The notes beneath the pieces are model-generated. The model had not been told where the DNA came from. It ran no database searches and was given only the letters and a program-made list of their open reading frames with translations. From a virus: a stretch of DNA of 30,253 nt. The translations under genes were made by a program, and so were the position numbers. The DNA lies in the IMG/VR virus record IMGVR_UViG_3300017613_000404, positions 1 to 30,253 of that record; one strand, 5' to 3'. Below are positions 19,948 through 28,729 of this stretch, one piece after another. Within the stretch, counting starts at the first letter, position 1. Each line of letters begins with the position of its first letter.

Positions 19948-21542
19948 TCTTCCCAATACTCCCCTTGACCATCCGCAATCTCTTCTTCAGTCGGAACCGA
20001 GCCAAGATCAGCCTCAAACGCTTTAATAAACTCTTCTTTGCTTGGCAATGAAGGTTCTTTTTCACCGGAGTCTATTTCTTCTGTTCTAGGAATTGGTATA
20101 TTAACAAACGTTGTTCGCATATACTTTTGAGCGAGTTGTTTTACCACCTCTACTGCATCACCGCGAAGCATATTGTATTTAGCCGCGTCCCATTCCTCGG
20201 TCTTAGCGTCAGGATTATTCTTGATCCATTTGTGAGCGGCTTTTAATCGAGAGTTAACGGATTCCCAATCAAGACGAGAGTTCCACACAGAAGAGAAATC
20301 TTTAATAAATTCTTGGTGTCTCCCCGTTAGATTGACTGACTTATCGTTGTAAATTACTTCATATAGCGGGATTTCGCCGCCATCCTGAGCTAATTCATTG
20401 AACTCGTGACCAAGCCACATAATCCCAGCAACACCTGCCGAACCACCGATCAGCGCAATATCTCTATAGGCCTGAGTCGGAGCTATCTTCTTGTTCGAGA
20501 AATCATTCATTATGGTCAAGAGCTTTTTAGAGTCCTCGTCAGAAATTGCTTTGTTCTCGATACTCTCTTGCTGTGATTCCATTAAAGTGTTGTAAAACTC
20601 TGGGCCCATCCTGTCCCTTAGATTGGAAGCAAGCTCAGGTGTTAAATTTCCTTTTTCGTATGCTTCATTCCATTTGCGTATAGATGATGCCGCCGTTGTA
20701 CCCTCTTTCTTTTGGGCATTTGTAATCTGTGTGGTTATGCGAGTATCGAGAAGACTGCTATGATTCTCCCGCAAATCTTCACGTTCTCTTACATCATCTC
20801 TTACATCCCGCAATCCGTCAATAAGCTCACCGCCCAAAATGTCACCGTTCGCATACATCTCATCAAGAAGGGCCAATTCGTTTAGTTTGGAATTATAAAT
20901 GCGTGTAGATCCAAATGCTGATTTCTTTTCTAGGGCTGTCTTTACATCCATTCTGCCGCGCTTCACAAAATCATTGATAACCGCATTATAAACAGATCTG
21001 TTTAAATCATCTGGATATTCGAGTTTATCCATATTCACAAATAGTGAAGCATGATCTTTTGATACAGGATCGGCCATTGTTGCAGAGTCCAGAACCACAT
21101 AGTTTCTATTATCAATCCCCTTATTTCTAGCTTCGTTTGCGTATCCGGTGATCCCGTTTACACTAATATTAGATTCAGCATCGAATGAGTGGCTATTCAA
21201 CTGAATGGTGTTCATCGCTTCTGGGTTGAACCGGCCCTCGTTTAGTTCCTGCTGTTCATTCTTTTTGAATTGCTCATAAATATCGGCGACATCATTCTCG
21301 TCCGTTGCAGAACCCATCATCTTCTCGGTTTCATTCCATCGAGCCGATCGACCCGCTAGATACTCGGAAGCTTGAGATCGAGCATCATCATGGTTTAACT
21401 TATCCATATAACGCTTGCTCTCATTAAAGATTACGCTTCCAAGTTTTGTGACTTCTCTGCCGATCTCTGTTCCCATTGTTGGCGAGGCGCCTTGTTGCAA
21501 AGGAAGATCTTCTGGTTGCCTTCTTGTTAATGGAATTCTCAT
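19944..21542 (-). CDS. internal virion protein, middle of three (532 aa)
   Basis: A 532-residue, mostly helical, highly charged protein (MRIPLTRRQPEDLPLQQG ...), with ATGA overlaps on both sides. Its place between the small gp14-like gene and the giant gene, and its length and composition, fit the second internal core protein of podoviruses (T7 gp15 position). Helical stretches such as FKKNEQQELNEGRFNPEA and RIYNSKLNELALLDEMYAN occur throughout. There are no enzymatic motifs or membrane segments. Likely forms part of the ejection apparatus inside the capsid. Confidence 0.65.
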   Translation of the reverse strand: MRIPLTRRQPEDLPLQQGASPTMGTEIGREVTKLGSVIFNESKRYMDKLNHDDARSQASEYLAGRSARWNETEKMMGSATDENDVADIYEQFKKNEQQELNEGRFNPEAMNTIQLNSHSFDAESNISVNGITGYANEARNKGIDNRNYVVLDSATMADPVSKDHASLFVNMDKLEYPDDLNRSVYNAVINDFVKRGRMDVKTALEKKSAFGSTRIYNSKLNELALLDEMYANGDILGGELIDGLRDVRDDVREREDLRENHSSLLDTRITTQITNAQKKEGTTAASSIRKWNEAYEKGNLTPELASNLRDRMGPEFYNTLMESQQESIENKAISDEDSKKLLTIMNDFSNKKIAPTQAYRDIALIGGSAGVAGIMWLGHEFNELAQDGGEIPLYEVIYNDKSVNLTGRHQEFIKDFSSVWNSRLDWESVNSRLKAAHKWIKNNPDAKTEEWDAAKYNMLRGDAVEVVKQLAQKYMRTTFVNIPIPRTEEIDSGEKEPSLPSKEEFIKAFEADLGSVPTEEEIADGQGEYWEE

Positions 21543-22018
21543 TTACTTATACCTTGATAAACAGTTGCTGCACCCTGCGCGGATGAACCAAGCAAAGTAG
21601 ATATACCAGCAATTCTTTGCTGAGCGCGATAGTTTTTAGCATTTATTCTTACCATCGCCTTTTGATGCTGGGCAATATTCTCCCTGTATCTTCCAGCTCT
21701 GAGAGCGTTAATCTGGTCAATCTCTATATTTTCAGCCTGTTCTCGTAATACTTCTGCTGGCGTTCCGCTATCAATAACAGCCCCTGCTTGTGCATACTGC
21801 GCAACGCTTTCAGCCTTAACCCTTCGGCCTTCGTCAACGATTCGCTCCATATTCGCTTTGTTTTTTCGCTCTATTGACAAAAGATTCGCATCTGCAATGG
21901 CTTGGTTATAACGCTCCATAACCTTTGATTGCTTTACGTTCATGTAATACCCAACCATCTTCCCGGTAGTTCCGAGGGCTTGGCCCGCAATTCCTGATAT
22001 CATTCCTGCAACAGCCAT
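21539..22018 (-). CDS. small internal virion protein, gp14-like (159 aa)
   Basis: A 159-residue Ala/Gln-rich helical protein. The N-terminus MAVAGMISGIAGQALGTTGK is hydrophobic, followed by long helices (AIADANLLSIERKNKANMER, AQYAQAGAVIDSGTPAEVL, RYRENIAQHQKAMVRINAKN) and a Ala/Gly-rich C-terminus. This pattern, with a central GxxxxSGxxxEVL turn, is typical of T7 gp14-like core proteins. It overlaps the nozzle stop by one base (TAATG) and the next gene by ATGA. Likely the smallest of three ejected proteins. Confidence 0.75.
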   Translation of the reverse strand: MAVAGMISGIAGQALGTTGKMVGYYMNVKQSKVMERYNQAIADANLLSIERKNKANMERIVDEGRRVKAESVAQYAQAGAVIDSGTPAEVLREQAENIEIDQINALRAGRYRENIAQHQKAMVRINAKNYRAQQRIAGISTLLGSSAQGAATVYQGISK

Positions 22019-25000
22019 TAGTTTTTTACCTCCATGTCAGAAATCATTGAAATTACTGTAATAGGTAGTGGGGCGTCGCTTTCTATGTAGCATGTCTTAA
22101 GCGGTGCCCATGTATTATCGAATCTAACTTTCTTATAGTCACTGAATAAATCAACAGGAGCATCTAAGTCGTCCCCGATCCGTCTGAAGTTAATGTTTTC
22201 TAGCGAGCTCTCATCTTGGCCAACTTTTGCATAATTAGTGTTCTGGAATCTAATACGCGAAGTTGAAGATCCTTTCTTCATTCCTTCCGATTGTTTGCCC
22301 TGAATTGCTGGCTCTATGAATAAAGGAGCCATAACAGCCGTATAAGGCAGTCCGACCACTACTCGATCGCCAACCTCTTCTATCACTATCTCGCCACCTG
22401 TGACCGTTTTCTGTGGCTCCCTGATGCCATCTCGAAGAACCTCTACTGTTTCGCCTTCTAAATGATCCAACCCGTCAAGCGTTGTGGTCGCTGGAGACAC
22501 AAACTCTATGTATGAGTCCTGCCCGTTCCAGTTCTCTATAACTCCATCAAATTCCTTATTATCAAAAATCTCGATATAGCGCTTTGTGCTTCCGTCAATC
22601 GTGCGCTTTACGCTAATGCATACCTGATCCTCGTCAGAGGAAGTCGGGATAATAGAAACGCTTTCATATTCACCATCAGTAATAAATCGTGACCAGCCAA
22701 ATATACTTTGCGTTGGCTCGTACTCCATTACTGCCATCTGACCATCAGCCCTGATGCACATTAGATTATTGTCCGGTTGCTGGGCATATCCAATGCTTGA
22801 GAATCCTGATTCCCCTATCTGTGATGCAAGGATGGTTAAGTCATCGGCTTTGAATGATGCTTCACTTATATCAAACTTGAACTCGCGGAGCTTTTTGCCC
22901 TGTCGCATAATAAAGAGAATCGTATTATTCACCAATGTTGCAGGTGTATTTCCGCTTCCATAGGTCGTTTTTCGCTTAAGAGAATAGGACGTTGGCGATA
23001 CCGGAATATTATCAGACTCAGGTTCCAAGGCCCACTCACTGCCAGAGGTCCCGATTACTAAGCTCTGATGAGCAAGTAGCCATTTAATGTCATCCACTTT
23101 CCCTGAAGCCAAGGTAAGCTCCATTGAATCAGTTGCAAGTGTTCCGGTCTGGAAATTATTATAGCTTTCGGTCTTGGATAGCCAGAGCGTATTCGTTCGA
23201 GTAGCTGTTCCACCAAAGCAAAGACGGTTTTCAAAAAAGGTAAGTGCTCGCGGGAATCCTCGGTAGTAAGACCATGCCCCCTCGTACCAATCCTTTGACT
23301 TCGGAGAACGAAGCACCCATTTTCCGGCATCTAAATCAGTTTTGAAGGATGCGGAAGATGGATTATGCGAAATGACACATTCGTAGTATTCAACCTCACC
23401 TTTTAAGTATTCGTATATTGTTGCTGGTGCCGCAGAATCTACGACGTAATACTTTTTGGTATCTAAGTTGTAAGATAACCCGTTAGGAGTTGTTGCTTCT
23501 GAGCCTACGTCAACATCTGTTCCGATGAATGTTCCGCTTGTGGCAGAGTATCTATATACGTTATCTCCTGATAAACATAAGAGGTCTGTTCCGTCTGACG
23601 TCATTCCTGTCAATGCGGCTGTGTAAAACCAAAATCCATCATATACGAAGTCAGTCGTGCATCTATATATTGCATGAACAGAATATTCTCGCCCGAGATA
23701 AAACTTACCTCCGACAAAAGCGATCGAGTTTAACCAGCCAGCGGCATAAAATGGATATGTCTGGTCAAATACGCCACCTATGGAATATTTGCTTATGCCG
23801 TTACCATTTACGATATATAAATTCCCGTCATAATATTCCAGATCCACAGGGTTTGATGTCTCAGCAATACTGAAGGATGACTGATAAACAAAAGAACTGT
23901 TATATAGATCAACTTGCCCTGATGATTCAAGAACCCAGTATTGGGTGCCATCATTTGCGATGCTAATAGCAGTTGGGGAATCTGTATTTATTGCCCAGTT
24001 ATTTGTTGTGTATTCAGTGGCACCATTTTTCACTAGATTGGTAGATGAGTATGATGTTCCAGTTGCCCATTGAGTATAGTCAGTCAAAACATTCTGAAAA
24101 TTGCTAAGAACCGTGGCCTCTACTTCGGTCTCGCTAACATATCCAGTTATTTTAACAACACTATCCCATGTTATTGAATCCGGGGATATATCATAACCAA
24201 ACTCCGAGGTGGAGAATAAACCTAGATCAGTGATGCTTATTCTAAGAAATACATTTGCCAATTCTGGCGTATCAGAGCTAGTAGTGAAGTTCGCCGCGCT
24301 TTCCTCTTTCGTAACTCCAGAAGTATCACCGAGCAGGATATAATCATTCCATGTGACTCCACCATCAACACTTCTTTCGATCATGCAACGCCCTTTCCAC
24401 TTCCCTCTGGTTGTTATAGTCCAATGAGAAAAGGCTACGTTGATTGATGAGGTAAGCCCGGCTACCGCAGTTGTTCCACTTACACTAGCATTTGTTACTG
24501 TCCGGTCTTCGCTAATCTTCCACGTCGAACCAATATGGTCTTCACTGAATACATTATCGGATGCATACAGAGAAATATCTCCAGATGTTGCAGAAGGCCA
24601 TATTGATAGGTCTTTCTGATTTTTCTCGAGATAAGGAGGTACGTCTAGTTCATATTCTCCAATTGCAAATTGATCGCCACTATATCGCCTAATAGTAGTA
24701 ATCGGGTGATTTGGATGCGTTAACCACATCACATCAGCGATCTGGGTATAATCAATATCGTATAATTCGCTCTCAAGATACGGGGAGCCGATTTCCAATG
24801 GAACAAGAGGATCAAGCGGGTCCGCTAACTGGACGCCATCCTTGATGAACCGAATATATTTTTCTCCTAACTCAAGATGGTATGCTTCATCAGAAGAATA
24901 GATAAATGGAATAATACGGATCTTCTCATTATCTTTAGACTCAACAATGAACTTTTGAGCAGGTCGCTTTGAAACTCCGCCTTGAGGGTAAATATTAAAG

Positions 25001-25110
25001 TTTTCAAGCTTCAGACACCCGTTATTGTATTTCTCAAAATCCGTTCGCCCGTACATGCGGGGAGAAAGTTCGCCAGCATTGAACGAATTAATCACAGGTG
25101 ATGCTTTCAT
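22018..25110 (-). CDS. tail nozzle / tail tubular protein B-like, with inserted beta-propeller (1030 aa)
   Basis: A 1030-residue structural protein. The N-terminal signature INSFNAGELSP, YGRTDFEKYNNGC and PQGGVSKRP (residues 7-50), then SPYLESELYDIDYTQIADVM and LTHPNHPI (about 109-137), is characteristic of podovirus tail nozzle (T7 gp12-like) proteins. FENRLCFGGT and LWLSKTESYNNF (about 626-653) belong to the same framework. Residues about 368-571 appear to be an inserted beta-propeller-like block with repeated strands (YWVLESSGQVDLY, LYIVNGNGISKYS, LLCLSGDNVYRYS, KYYVVDSAAPATIYEY). T7 gp12 is 794 aa, so the extra length agrees with an insertion. The protein would form the distal end of the tail tube. 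Confidence 0.8.
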   Translation of the reverse strand: MKASPVINSFNAGELSPRMYGRTDFEKYNNGCLKLENFNIYPQGGVSKRPAQKFIVESKDNEKIRIIPFIYSSDEAYHLELGEKYIRFIKDGVQLADPLDPLVPLEIGSPYLESELYDIDYTQIADVMWLTHPNHPITTIRRYSGDQFAIGEYELDVPPYLEKNQKDLSIWPSATSGDISLYASDNVFSEDHIGSTWKISEDRTVTNASVSGTTAVAGLTSSINVAFSHWTITTRGKWKGRCMIERSVDGGVTWNDYILLGDTSGVTKEESAANFTTSSDTPELANVFLRISITDLGLFSTSEFGYDISPDSITWDSVVKITGYVSETEVEATVLSNFQNVLTDYTQWATGTSYSSTNLVKNGATEYTTNNWAINTDSPTAISIANDGTQYWVLESSGQVDLYNSSFVYQSSFSIAETSNPVDLEYYDGNLYIVNGNGISKYSIGGVFDQTYPFYAAGWLNSIAFVGGKFYLGREYSVHAIYRCTTDFVYDGFWFYTAALTGMTSDGTDLLCLSGDNVYRYSATSGTFIGTDVDVGSEATTPNGLSYNLDTKKYYVVDSAAPATIYEYLKGEVEYYECVISHNPSSASFKTDLDAGKWVLRSPKSKDWYEGAWSYYRGFPRALTFFENRLCFGGTATRTNTLWLSKTESYNNFQTGTLATDSMELTLASGKVDDIKWLLAHQSLVIGTSGSEWALEPESDNIPVSPTSYSLKRKTTYGSGNTPATLVNNTILFIMRQGKKLREFKFDISEASFKADDLTILASQIGESGFSSIGYAQQPDNNLMCIRADGQMAVMEYEPTQSIFGWSRFITDGEYESVSIIPTSSDEDQVCISVKRTIDGSTKRYIEIFDNKEFDGVIENWNGQDSYIEFVSPATTTLDGLDHLEGETVEVLRDGIREPQKTVTGGEIVIEEVGDRVVVGLPYTAVMAPLFIEPAIQGKQSEGMKKGSSTSRIRFQNTNYAKVGQDESSLENINFRRIGDDLDAPVDLFSDYKKVRFDNTWAPLKTCYIESDAPLPITVISMISDMEVKN
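23398..24009 (-). other. inserted propeller-like block splitting a carbohydrate-binding-like module
   Basis: Within the nozzle gene, residues 348-367 (WATGTSYSSTNLVKNGATEY) look like the first half of a CBM5/12-like module. Residues 572-601 (EVEYYECVISHNPSSASF ... AGKWVL) look like its second half. Between them lie about 204 residues of repeated propeller-type strands. The boundaries are estimates. Confidence 0.5.
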
Positions 25111-25112
25111 TA

Positions 25113-25397
25113 CTACCCCTTATGGTAAGGTGACTTGACGCCTAGGCATCTCCACGCGAGTTCTCTTATCTCTTCGCTAACTTCTTCTTCTAAAATGAGA
25201 GGAGCCGTGCATCCCTCCACCTCCGCTTCATCTACTTGCTGTGCAGGCTCCTCTGAAATCAATCCCATCACGAATTCTACTTCTGTGTCACGAAGTTTAT
25301 CATGGTGATGGTTAATTCGGTCATGTCCTTCAAATAGTGCAATAACATCTTTGCTTTTGATGCCAAGTTCTTTTGCTAGTTCGTGTACTTTTTTCAT
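25113..25397 (-). CDS. small protein with IF-2 N-terminal-like domain (94 aa)
   Basis: A 94-residue protein whose first 45 residues (MKKVHELAKELGIKSKDVI, then ALFEGHD ... DTEVEFV) match the pattern of the bacterial translation initiation factor IF-2 N-terminal domain (VxELAKELGxxxKxLLxxL ... LxxxEVEKI). The rest is acidic (EEPAQQVDEAEVEG, ILEEEVSEEIREL) with a C-terminal HKG. It has no GTPase domain. It lies between the tail adaptor and nozzle genes. AGGGTGG precedes the ATG. The role is unknown; the fold is a small helical domain that may bind RNA, ribosome or another virion protein. Confidence 0.6.
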   Translation of the reverse strand: MKKVHELAKELGIKSKDVIALFEGHDRINHHHDKLRDTEVEFVMGLISEEPAQQVDEAEVEGCTAPLILEEEVSEEIRELAWRCLGVKSPYHKG

Positions 25398-25405
25398 TCC
25401 ACCCT

Positions 25406-26053
25406 TTATAATGTTCCGTAATCACTTTGAGCAAATGGGCCGGTGTAGTATCCGTATTGATACCTCGCCTCGTCAACGTCGCTCTGAATTGCTTCTCTCT
25501 GATAGCCTTCCTGAGCATCAATACTTCTTGCTTCTGGAAGGATGATGTTTTGTATCTCGTTCTCGATACTATTCCTTAATGCTTCATCTTCAGTTAATGG
25601 CATCACAAGTTTTGAAGCAAGTACCGTATAGAAGCACTTCATAAACAATGATTCCATTTCGTTAGGATCACTGATGTAGTAAACGTATTTAATATAAATA
25701 TCAGATTCGTTTGTGATTAGCTTTCTGCCTTCGATCTGATACTCAATCTGTTTATGATTGCGGTTCCATGTGGATGCCGTATTTGAGACTTCAAGAACGC
25801 GAATGAAATCGGTTGGAAGTTGGTAGTTATAACTAAACTCGAACACTGGCTCTGAGCTTAACTGTCCAAGCTTTGCTCTTTTGATTGCACAGTTCCAAGG
25901 ATGTAAACGGATTGTTTCTCGAAGCGCAGGCTCATAGAACAAGTTACATAAACGGACCTCGCGAGAACTCCCGATAAGAGAGGTTATCTGTGCGCCTTCA
26001 TCAGCTACTCTTGCTAATGCTAAATTGCAGATCTGTACTTGTGTATTTGCCAT
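25406..26053 (-). CDS. tail adaptor / tail tubular protein A-like (215 aa)
   Basis: A 215-residue protein beginning MANTQVQICNLALARVADEG, with LHPWNCAIKRAKL, FEFSYNYQLPTDFIRVLEV and KYVYYISDPNEM. This matches the tail adaptor (T7 gp11-like) family that links the connector to the nozzle, and its place upstream of the nozzle gene agrees. The ATG at 26053 is preferred because the family starts at this point; an in-frame longer start at 26080 would add residues encoded within the terminator hairpin. No Shine-Dalgarno is visible: the preceding bases are CCCCCTTTCTTTT. Confidence 0.8.
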   Translation of the reverse strand: MANTQVQICNLALARVADEGAQITSLIGSSREVRLCNLFYEPALRETIRLHPWNCAIKRAKLGQLSSEPVFEFSYNYQLPTDFIRVLEVSNTASTWNRNHKQIEYQIEGRKLITNESDIYIKYVYYISDPNEMESLFMKCFYTVLASKLVMPLTEDEALRNSIENEIQNIILPEARSIDAQEGYQREAIQSDVDEARYQYGYYTGPFAQSDYGTL

Positions 26054-26077
26054 AAAAGAAAGGGGGCCGAAGCCCCC
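26054..26077 (-). terminator. strong terminator after the capsid genes
   Basis: Read on the minus strand, GGGGGC-TTCG-GCCCCC is a six-pair G/C stem with a UUCG loop, followed by TTTCTTTT. It lies 9-24 bases downstream of the stop of the capsid-associated gene and abuts the ATG of the tail adaptor. T7 has its main late terminator at the same point, after the capsid gene. Confidence 0.85.
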
Positions 26078-26085
26078 CACTCCGA

Positions 26086-26475
26086 TTACTCGTTAGTTGC
26101 GATGAGGATATATCCTGCGATACTGTCGGTACTCATGGTCCCAGTCAAGGTTCCAGTGATTTTCTTTCCACCTACATCAACTGGTGCCGCTTGATAATTC
26201 ACATTTCCTGCGGATGTCAGGACAGCACCATCAATGATCGCATCAGGATCACCAGTATAACCCATATCCAATTCGCCGGATGCGATTGCGGTAGTGGTCA
26301 AATGAATCCCGATCAACTGAGTTTGAGGCGGAAGGGTTTCAGAAAAGGTCATTGCCTCTGCTGAATATACTGCATCTGCCGTGAACTCGACAGGAATAGT
26401 TTGAACATTCCCTCGATAAGCTACTTTCTGCTGGATGCTGGTTGCAAGAGCAGTTACTACGTCTGAATTAGCCAT
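26086..26475 (-). CDS. capsid-associated (decoration or head protein) candidate (129 aa)
   Basis: A 129-residue beta-rich protein, MANSDVVTALATSIQQKVAY ..., with strands such as QTQLIGIHLTTTAIASGELD and KKITGTLTGTMSTDSIAGYI, and no Cys. It follows the major capsid gene after a 23-base gap with AAGGAG before its start and is the last gene before the terminator. Its position and size suggest a decoration or head-completion protein. No family is recognised, so this is by context. Confidence 0.55.
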   Translation of the reverse strand: MANSDVVTALATSIQQKVAYRGNVQTIPVEFTADAVYSAEAMTFSETLPPQTQLIGIHLTTTAIASGELDMGYTGDPDAIIDGAVLTSAGNVNYQAAPVDVGGKKITGTLTGTMSTDSIAGYILIATNE

Positions 26476-26498
26476 GATTTCTCCTTATTTAATAGCTG

Positions 26499-27479
26499 TT
26501 ATGCAGGTGATTGGTCGCAAGGAATTGCAATTACTTTCTCTTCTTCCATGCGAACCGCTCCAAGTGACTGCTTCATGTAAGCATACCAGTTGAATTTCTT
26601 ATCTGCCCGTTCCGAGATCTTTGTGGTGCGATCTGGGTTCAACTCAAATAAGATTGCGTCTTGAACAAATGCATGACATGCGCGGATATCAGTCGTATCA
26701 GTATCAACAAAGTTACCAATCGTGGAGCTAACATCTGTATCAGCAATGCGGAATCCGGTTCCGGCAGTATTCATGTAAGGAACGATGTTTGTGATAGTAA
26801 AGTCACAACCCATGTAATCCTTTACGATGGTTTGGTTGCCATCAATGGGACGCTTGGAGGTGAAGTCCGAGTTAATGAACTTCTCATCCTGCATGATGTT
26901 GTTCCACTGGTCGTAGCTGATGGTGATGCAAGGCCGATACATTTCAATATCAACGTTGTTATTTCCGAACATCGCTAGAGTTGCAGTTAGCTTCTCATAG
27001 GTAAATCCTGCATTACCAGAAGCCGCGCCAGTTGTAACAGGGATGATATTTGACGTATCAAATGCCGTATCGGTTTCGCCATTATCGCCACCCTGAGCAA
27101 CTCCAAGAGCCGCCTGTGTGATCGTGATGTCTTCTTGCCGTTTGAACTGATTACCCATGCTTACGATCTTTTCATTCTTTGGGTCAGTTCCCATCTTCAC
27201 GACATCCGCCCAATCCATGTACTTGCCTTGATCGAACTCTTTGCGTAAAACACGCCGGCGACTATAGTCGTCTTCACTCGTTGGGGAATCGCCAAAGCGA
27301 TTTGTTACGAGCTGAGGAAGCCCACCGCCAGTAATGCGTTGATAAACACCATCTTTGTGAAACAGGTCGCCAGATGCGAGCCGCACTTTACTTCGGAATT
27401 TTCCGCCTTCAACTTCTACAGTACGACGAATCGAACGATCGAAACTTGTAACGTAGGTGTATAATAGATCTTGTGACAT
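26499..27479 (-). CDS. major capsid protein (326 aa)
   Basis: A 326-residue protein downstream of the scaffold, with features of phage major capsid proteins: an N-terminal helix-rich segment (FDRSIRRTVEVEGGKFRSKV), an E-loop-like region (GDSPTSEDDYSRRRVLRKEF), and a C-terminal beta/alpha part (ADKKFNWYAYMKQSLGAVRM, then EEEKVIAIPC). The length, and the FxxYAYMKxSLGAxRxEEEKV closing pattern, are shared by capsid proteins of several podovirus groups. GGAG is eight bases from the ATG. The 168-base gap before it carries a promoter candidate, as expected for a protein needed in large amount. Confidence 0.75.
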   Translation of the reverse strand: MSQDLLYTYVTSFDRSIRRTVEVEGGKFRSKVRLASGDLFHKDGVYQRITGGGLPQLVTNRFGDSPTSEDDYSRRRVLRKEFDQGKYMDWADVVKMGTDPKNEKIVSMGNQFKRQEDITITQAALGVAQGGDNGETDTAFDTSNIIPVTTGAASGNAGFTYEKLTATLAMFGNNNVDIEMYRPCITISYDQWNNIMQDEKFINSDFTSKRPIDGNQTIVKDYMGCDFTITNIVPYMNTAGTGFRIADTDVSSTIGNFVDTDTTDIRACHAFVQDAILFELNPDRTTKISERADKKFNWYAYMKQSLGAVRMEEEKVIAIPCDQSPA

Positions 27480-27612
27480 AATTTTTCTCCGTTTGTCTAA
27501 TCTGATTTAGTCGGTTTGAGTATCCGCACCTACGGGTCGTTACCTAGATTTTAAGCCTCTCGGCAATAGGTTTTTCAAGGCTTTATATAAAGGTATCTTG
27601 TCCAACCTAGAT

Positions 27613-27644
27613 ATTCTGTACCAGAAAGGTGCGCTAGTTGTCAA
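27613..27644 (-). promoter_or_regulatory. promoter candidate for the capsid gene
   Basis: In the 168-base gap between scaffold and capsid genes (27480-27647), the minus strand has TTGACA (27644-27639), then TACAGA after 18 bases (27620-27615) or CAGAAT after 20 bases (27618-27613). The rest of the gap holds two copies of ATCTAGGT (minus strand; 27612-27605 and 27549-27542) and the inverted pair AAGCCT/AGGCTT, but no gene. This may give extra capsid transcript. Confidence 0.45.
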
Positions 27645-27647
27645 TAG

Positions 27648-28484
27648 TTAATTGATTCTTTTTAGCAAATCCATCCGCTGTGATAGAAGTGCCTTATATT
27701 CCGGTGCTGTCGTCTGGCCTGCATAGCTATGGATTTTCGTTTCGATTGCATCAAGGGAACTTGAAACTGTAGCGAAATTATCCGGTGAGCTTGCTTCGAT
27801 CAGTTTGTCAGAATCAATTGCCGGAACGATTTTATCATACACAGCTTTGATAAAGTCTGAATTTGCTCCCATCCCAGTTTGATCAACAACATCACGAATG
27901 CCCAAGAAGTCGAGCGCTTGCGTTACCTTTGCAATATTCTTTTCGTAAGCTCCATGTTTCCACTCTGACTGAAGCGCTTCACGAGATTCGTTAATAGAAA
28001 TTTCCCGAGCTTCAATATCTGCTTCACCCTTCGCCGCTTCCATGCCTACCTGAAATTCTGCAATTTTCTGAGCTTGAGAAGGCGTTAGATTTAATTCCTT
28101 AGCCAATCCCTTGAATGATTCGATAGACCCTTCATCGATACTCAATCCTTCGGGAACCGATTCAAACTCAATCTTATAATCGTCCGCACTTTCCGGAACA
28201 CCAAGTTTGCCATAGAACTCCGCGATCTGTTCTGGGGTGGAGTTTTCGTCTGGAACTGATTCGACCTTTTTACCCATCAAGGAGGATAGGTTGACCGCTC
28301 CCTTGATCGCCTCAATCGGATTATCATACTTCTGCAAGAATGAGTGGTTTCCTAGTTCATCAGGTAGCGTTGATCGCCAATCATCTCCAGCACTATCATA
28401 CCATTGCTTTTCCGCTGGTGCTTCCTGAACTTGCTCAGTGCTTACCGTATCTGCTACTTCTACAGGGGCAATTTCTTCGCTCAT
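27648..28484 (-). CDS. capsid scaffolding / assembly protein (278 aa)
   Basis: A 278-residue acidic, mostly helical protein. The N-terminus (MSEEIAPVEVADTVSTEQVQ) is acidic; a central GKLGVPESADDYKIEFESVP and KELNLTPSQAQKIAEFQVGM are typical of podovirus capsid assembly proteins; the C-terminus is a long helix (EYKALLSQRMDLLKRIN), where scaffolds bind capsid protein. It lies between the connector operon and the capsid gene, the usual position. The start overlaps the preceding gene by ATGA. Confidence 0.8.
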   Translation of the reverse strand: MSEEIAPVEVADTVSTEQVQEAPAEKQWYDSAGDDWRSTLPDELGNHSFLQKYDNPIEAIKGAVNLSSLMGKKVESVPDENSTPEQIAEFYGKLGVPESADDYKIEFESVPEGLSIDEGSIESFKGLAKELNLTPSQAQKIAEFQVGMEAAKGEADIEAREISINESREALQSEWKHGAYEKNIAKVTQALDFLGIRDVVDQTGMGANSDFIKAVYDKIVPAIDSDKLIEASSPDNFATVSSSLDAIETKIHSYAGQTTAPEYKALLSQRMDLLKRIN

Positions 28485-28729
28485 ATTACTTCCTCATCCT
28501 TTTTGGTTATTTTGTCTTGTGATTTTGCCGCATTAACTACAGCTAGATAAACATTTCTCGCGCCGATCCATTCTCGCAGATCGTTATCCGTGACATTTGC
28601 AAAGATCGTATCAATCTCGCATGTGTCTTTTAGATACTCGATCAAGTCCTTCCATTCGGGCGACTTGCTGAGATACCGGATTGACACTAATTGTTTATCG
28701 ACCTTTTTGTTGTAGTCTTCGTTCGTCAT
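28481..28729 (-). CDS. small hypothetical protein between portal and scaffold (82 aa)
   Basis: An 82-residue charged, helical protein (MTNEDYNKKVDKQLVSIRYL ...; DNDLREWIGARNVYLAVVNA), with ATGA overlaps on both sides. Small proteins in this position are common in podoviruses and may help connector or capsid assembly, but no function is known. No membrane segment or metal site. Confidence 0.6.
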   Translation of the reverse strand: MTNEDYNKKVDKQLVSIRYLSKSPEWKDLIEYLKDTCEIDTIFANVTDNDLREWIGARNVYLAVVNAAKSQDKITKKDEEVI

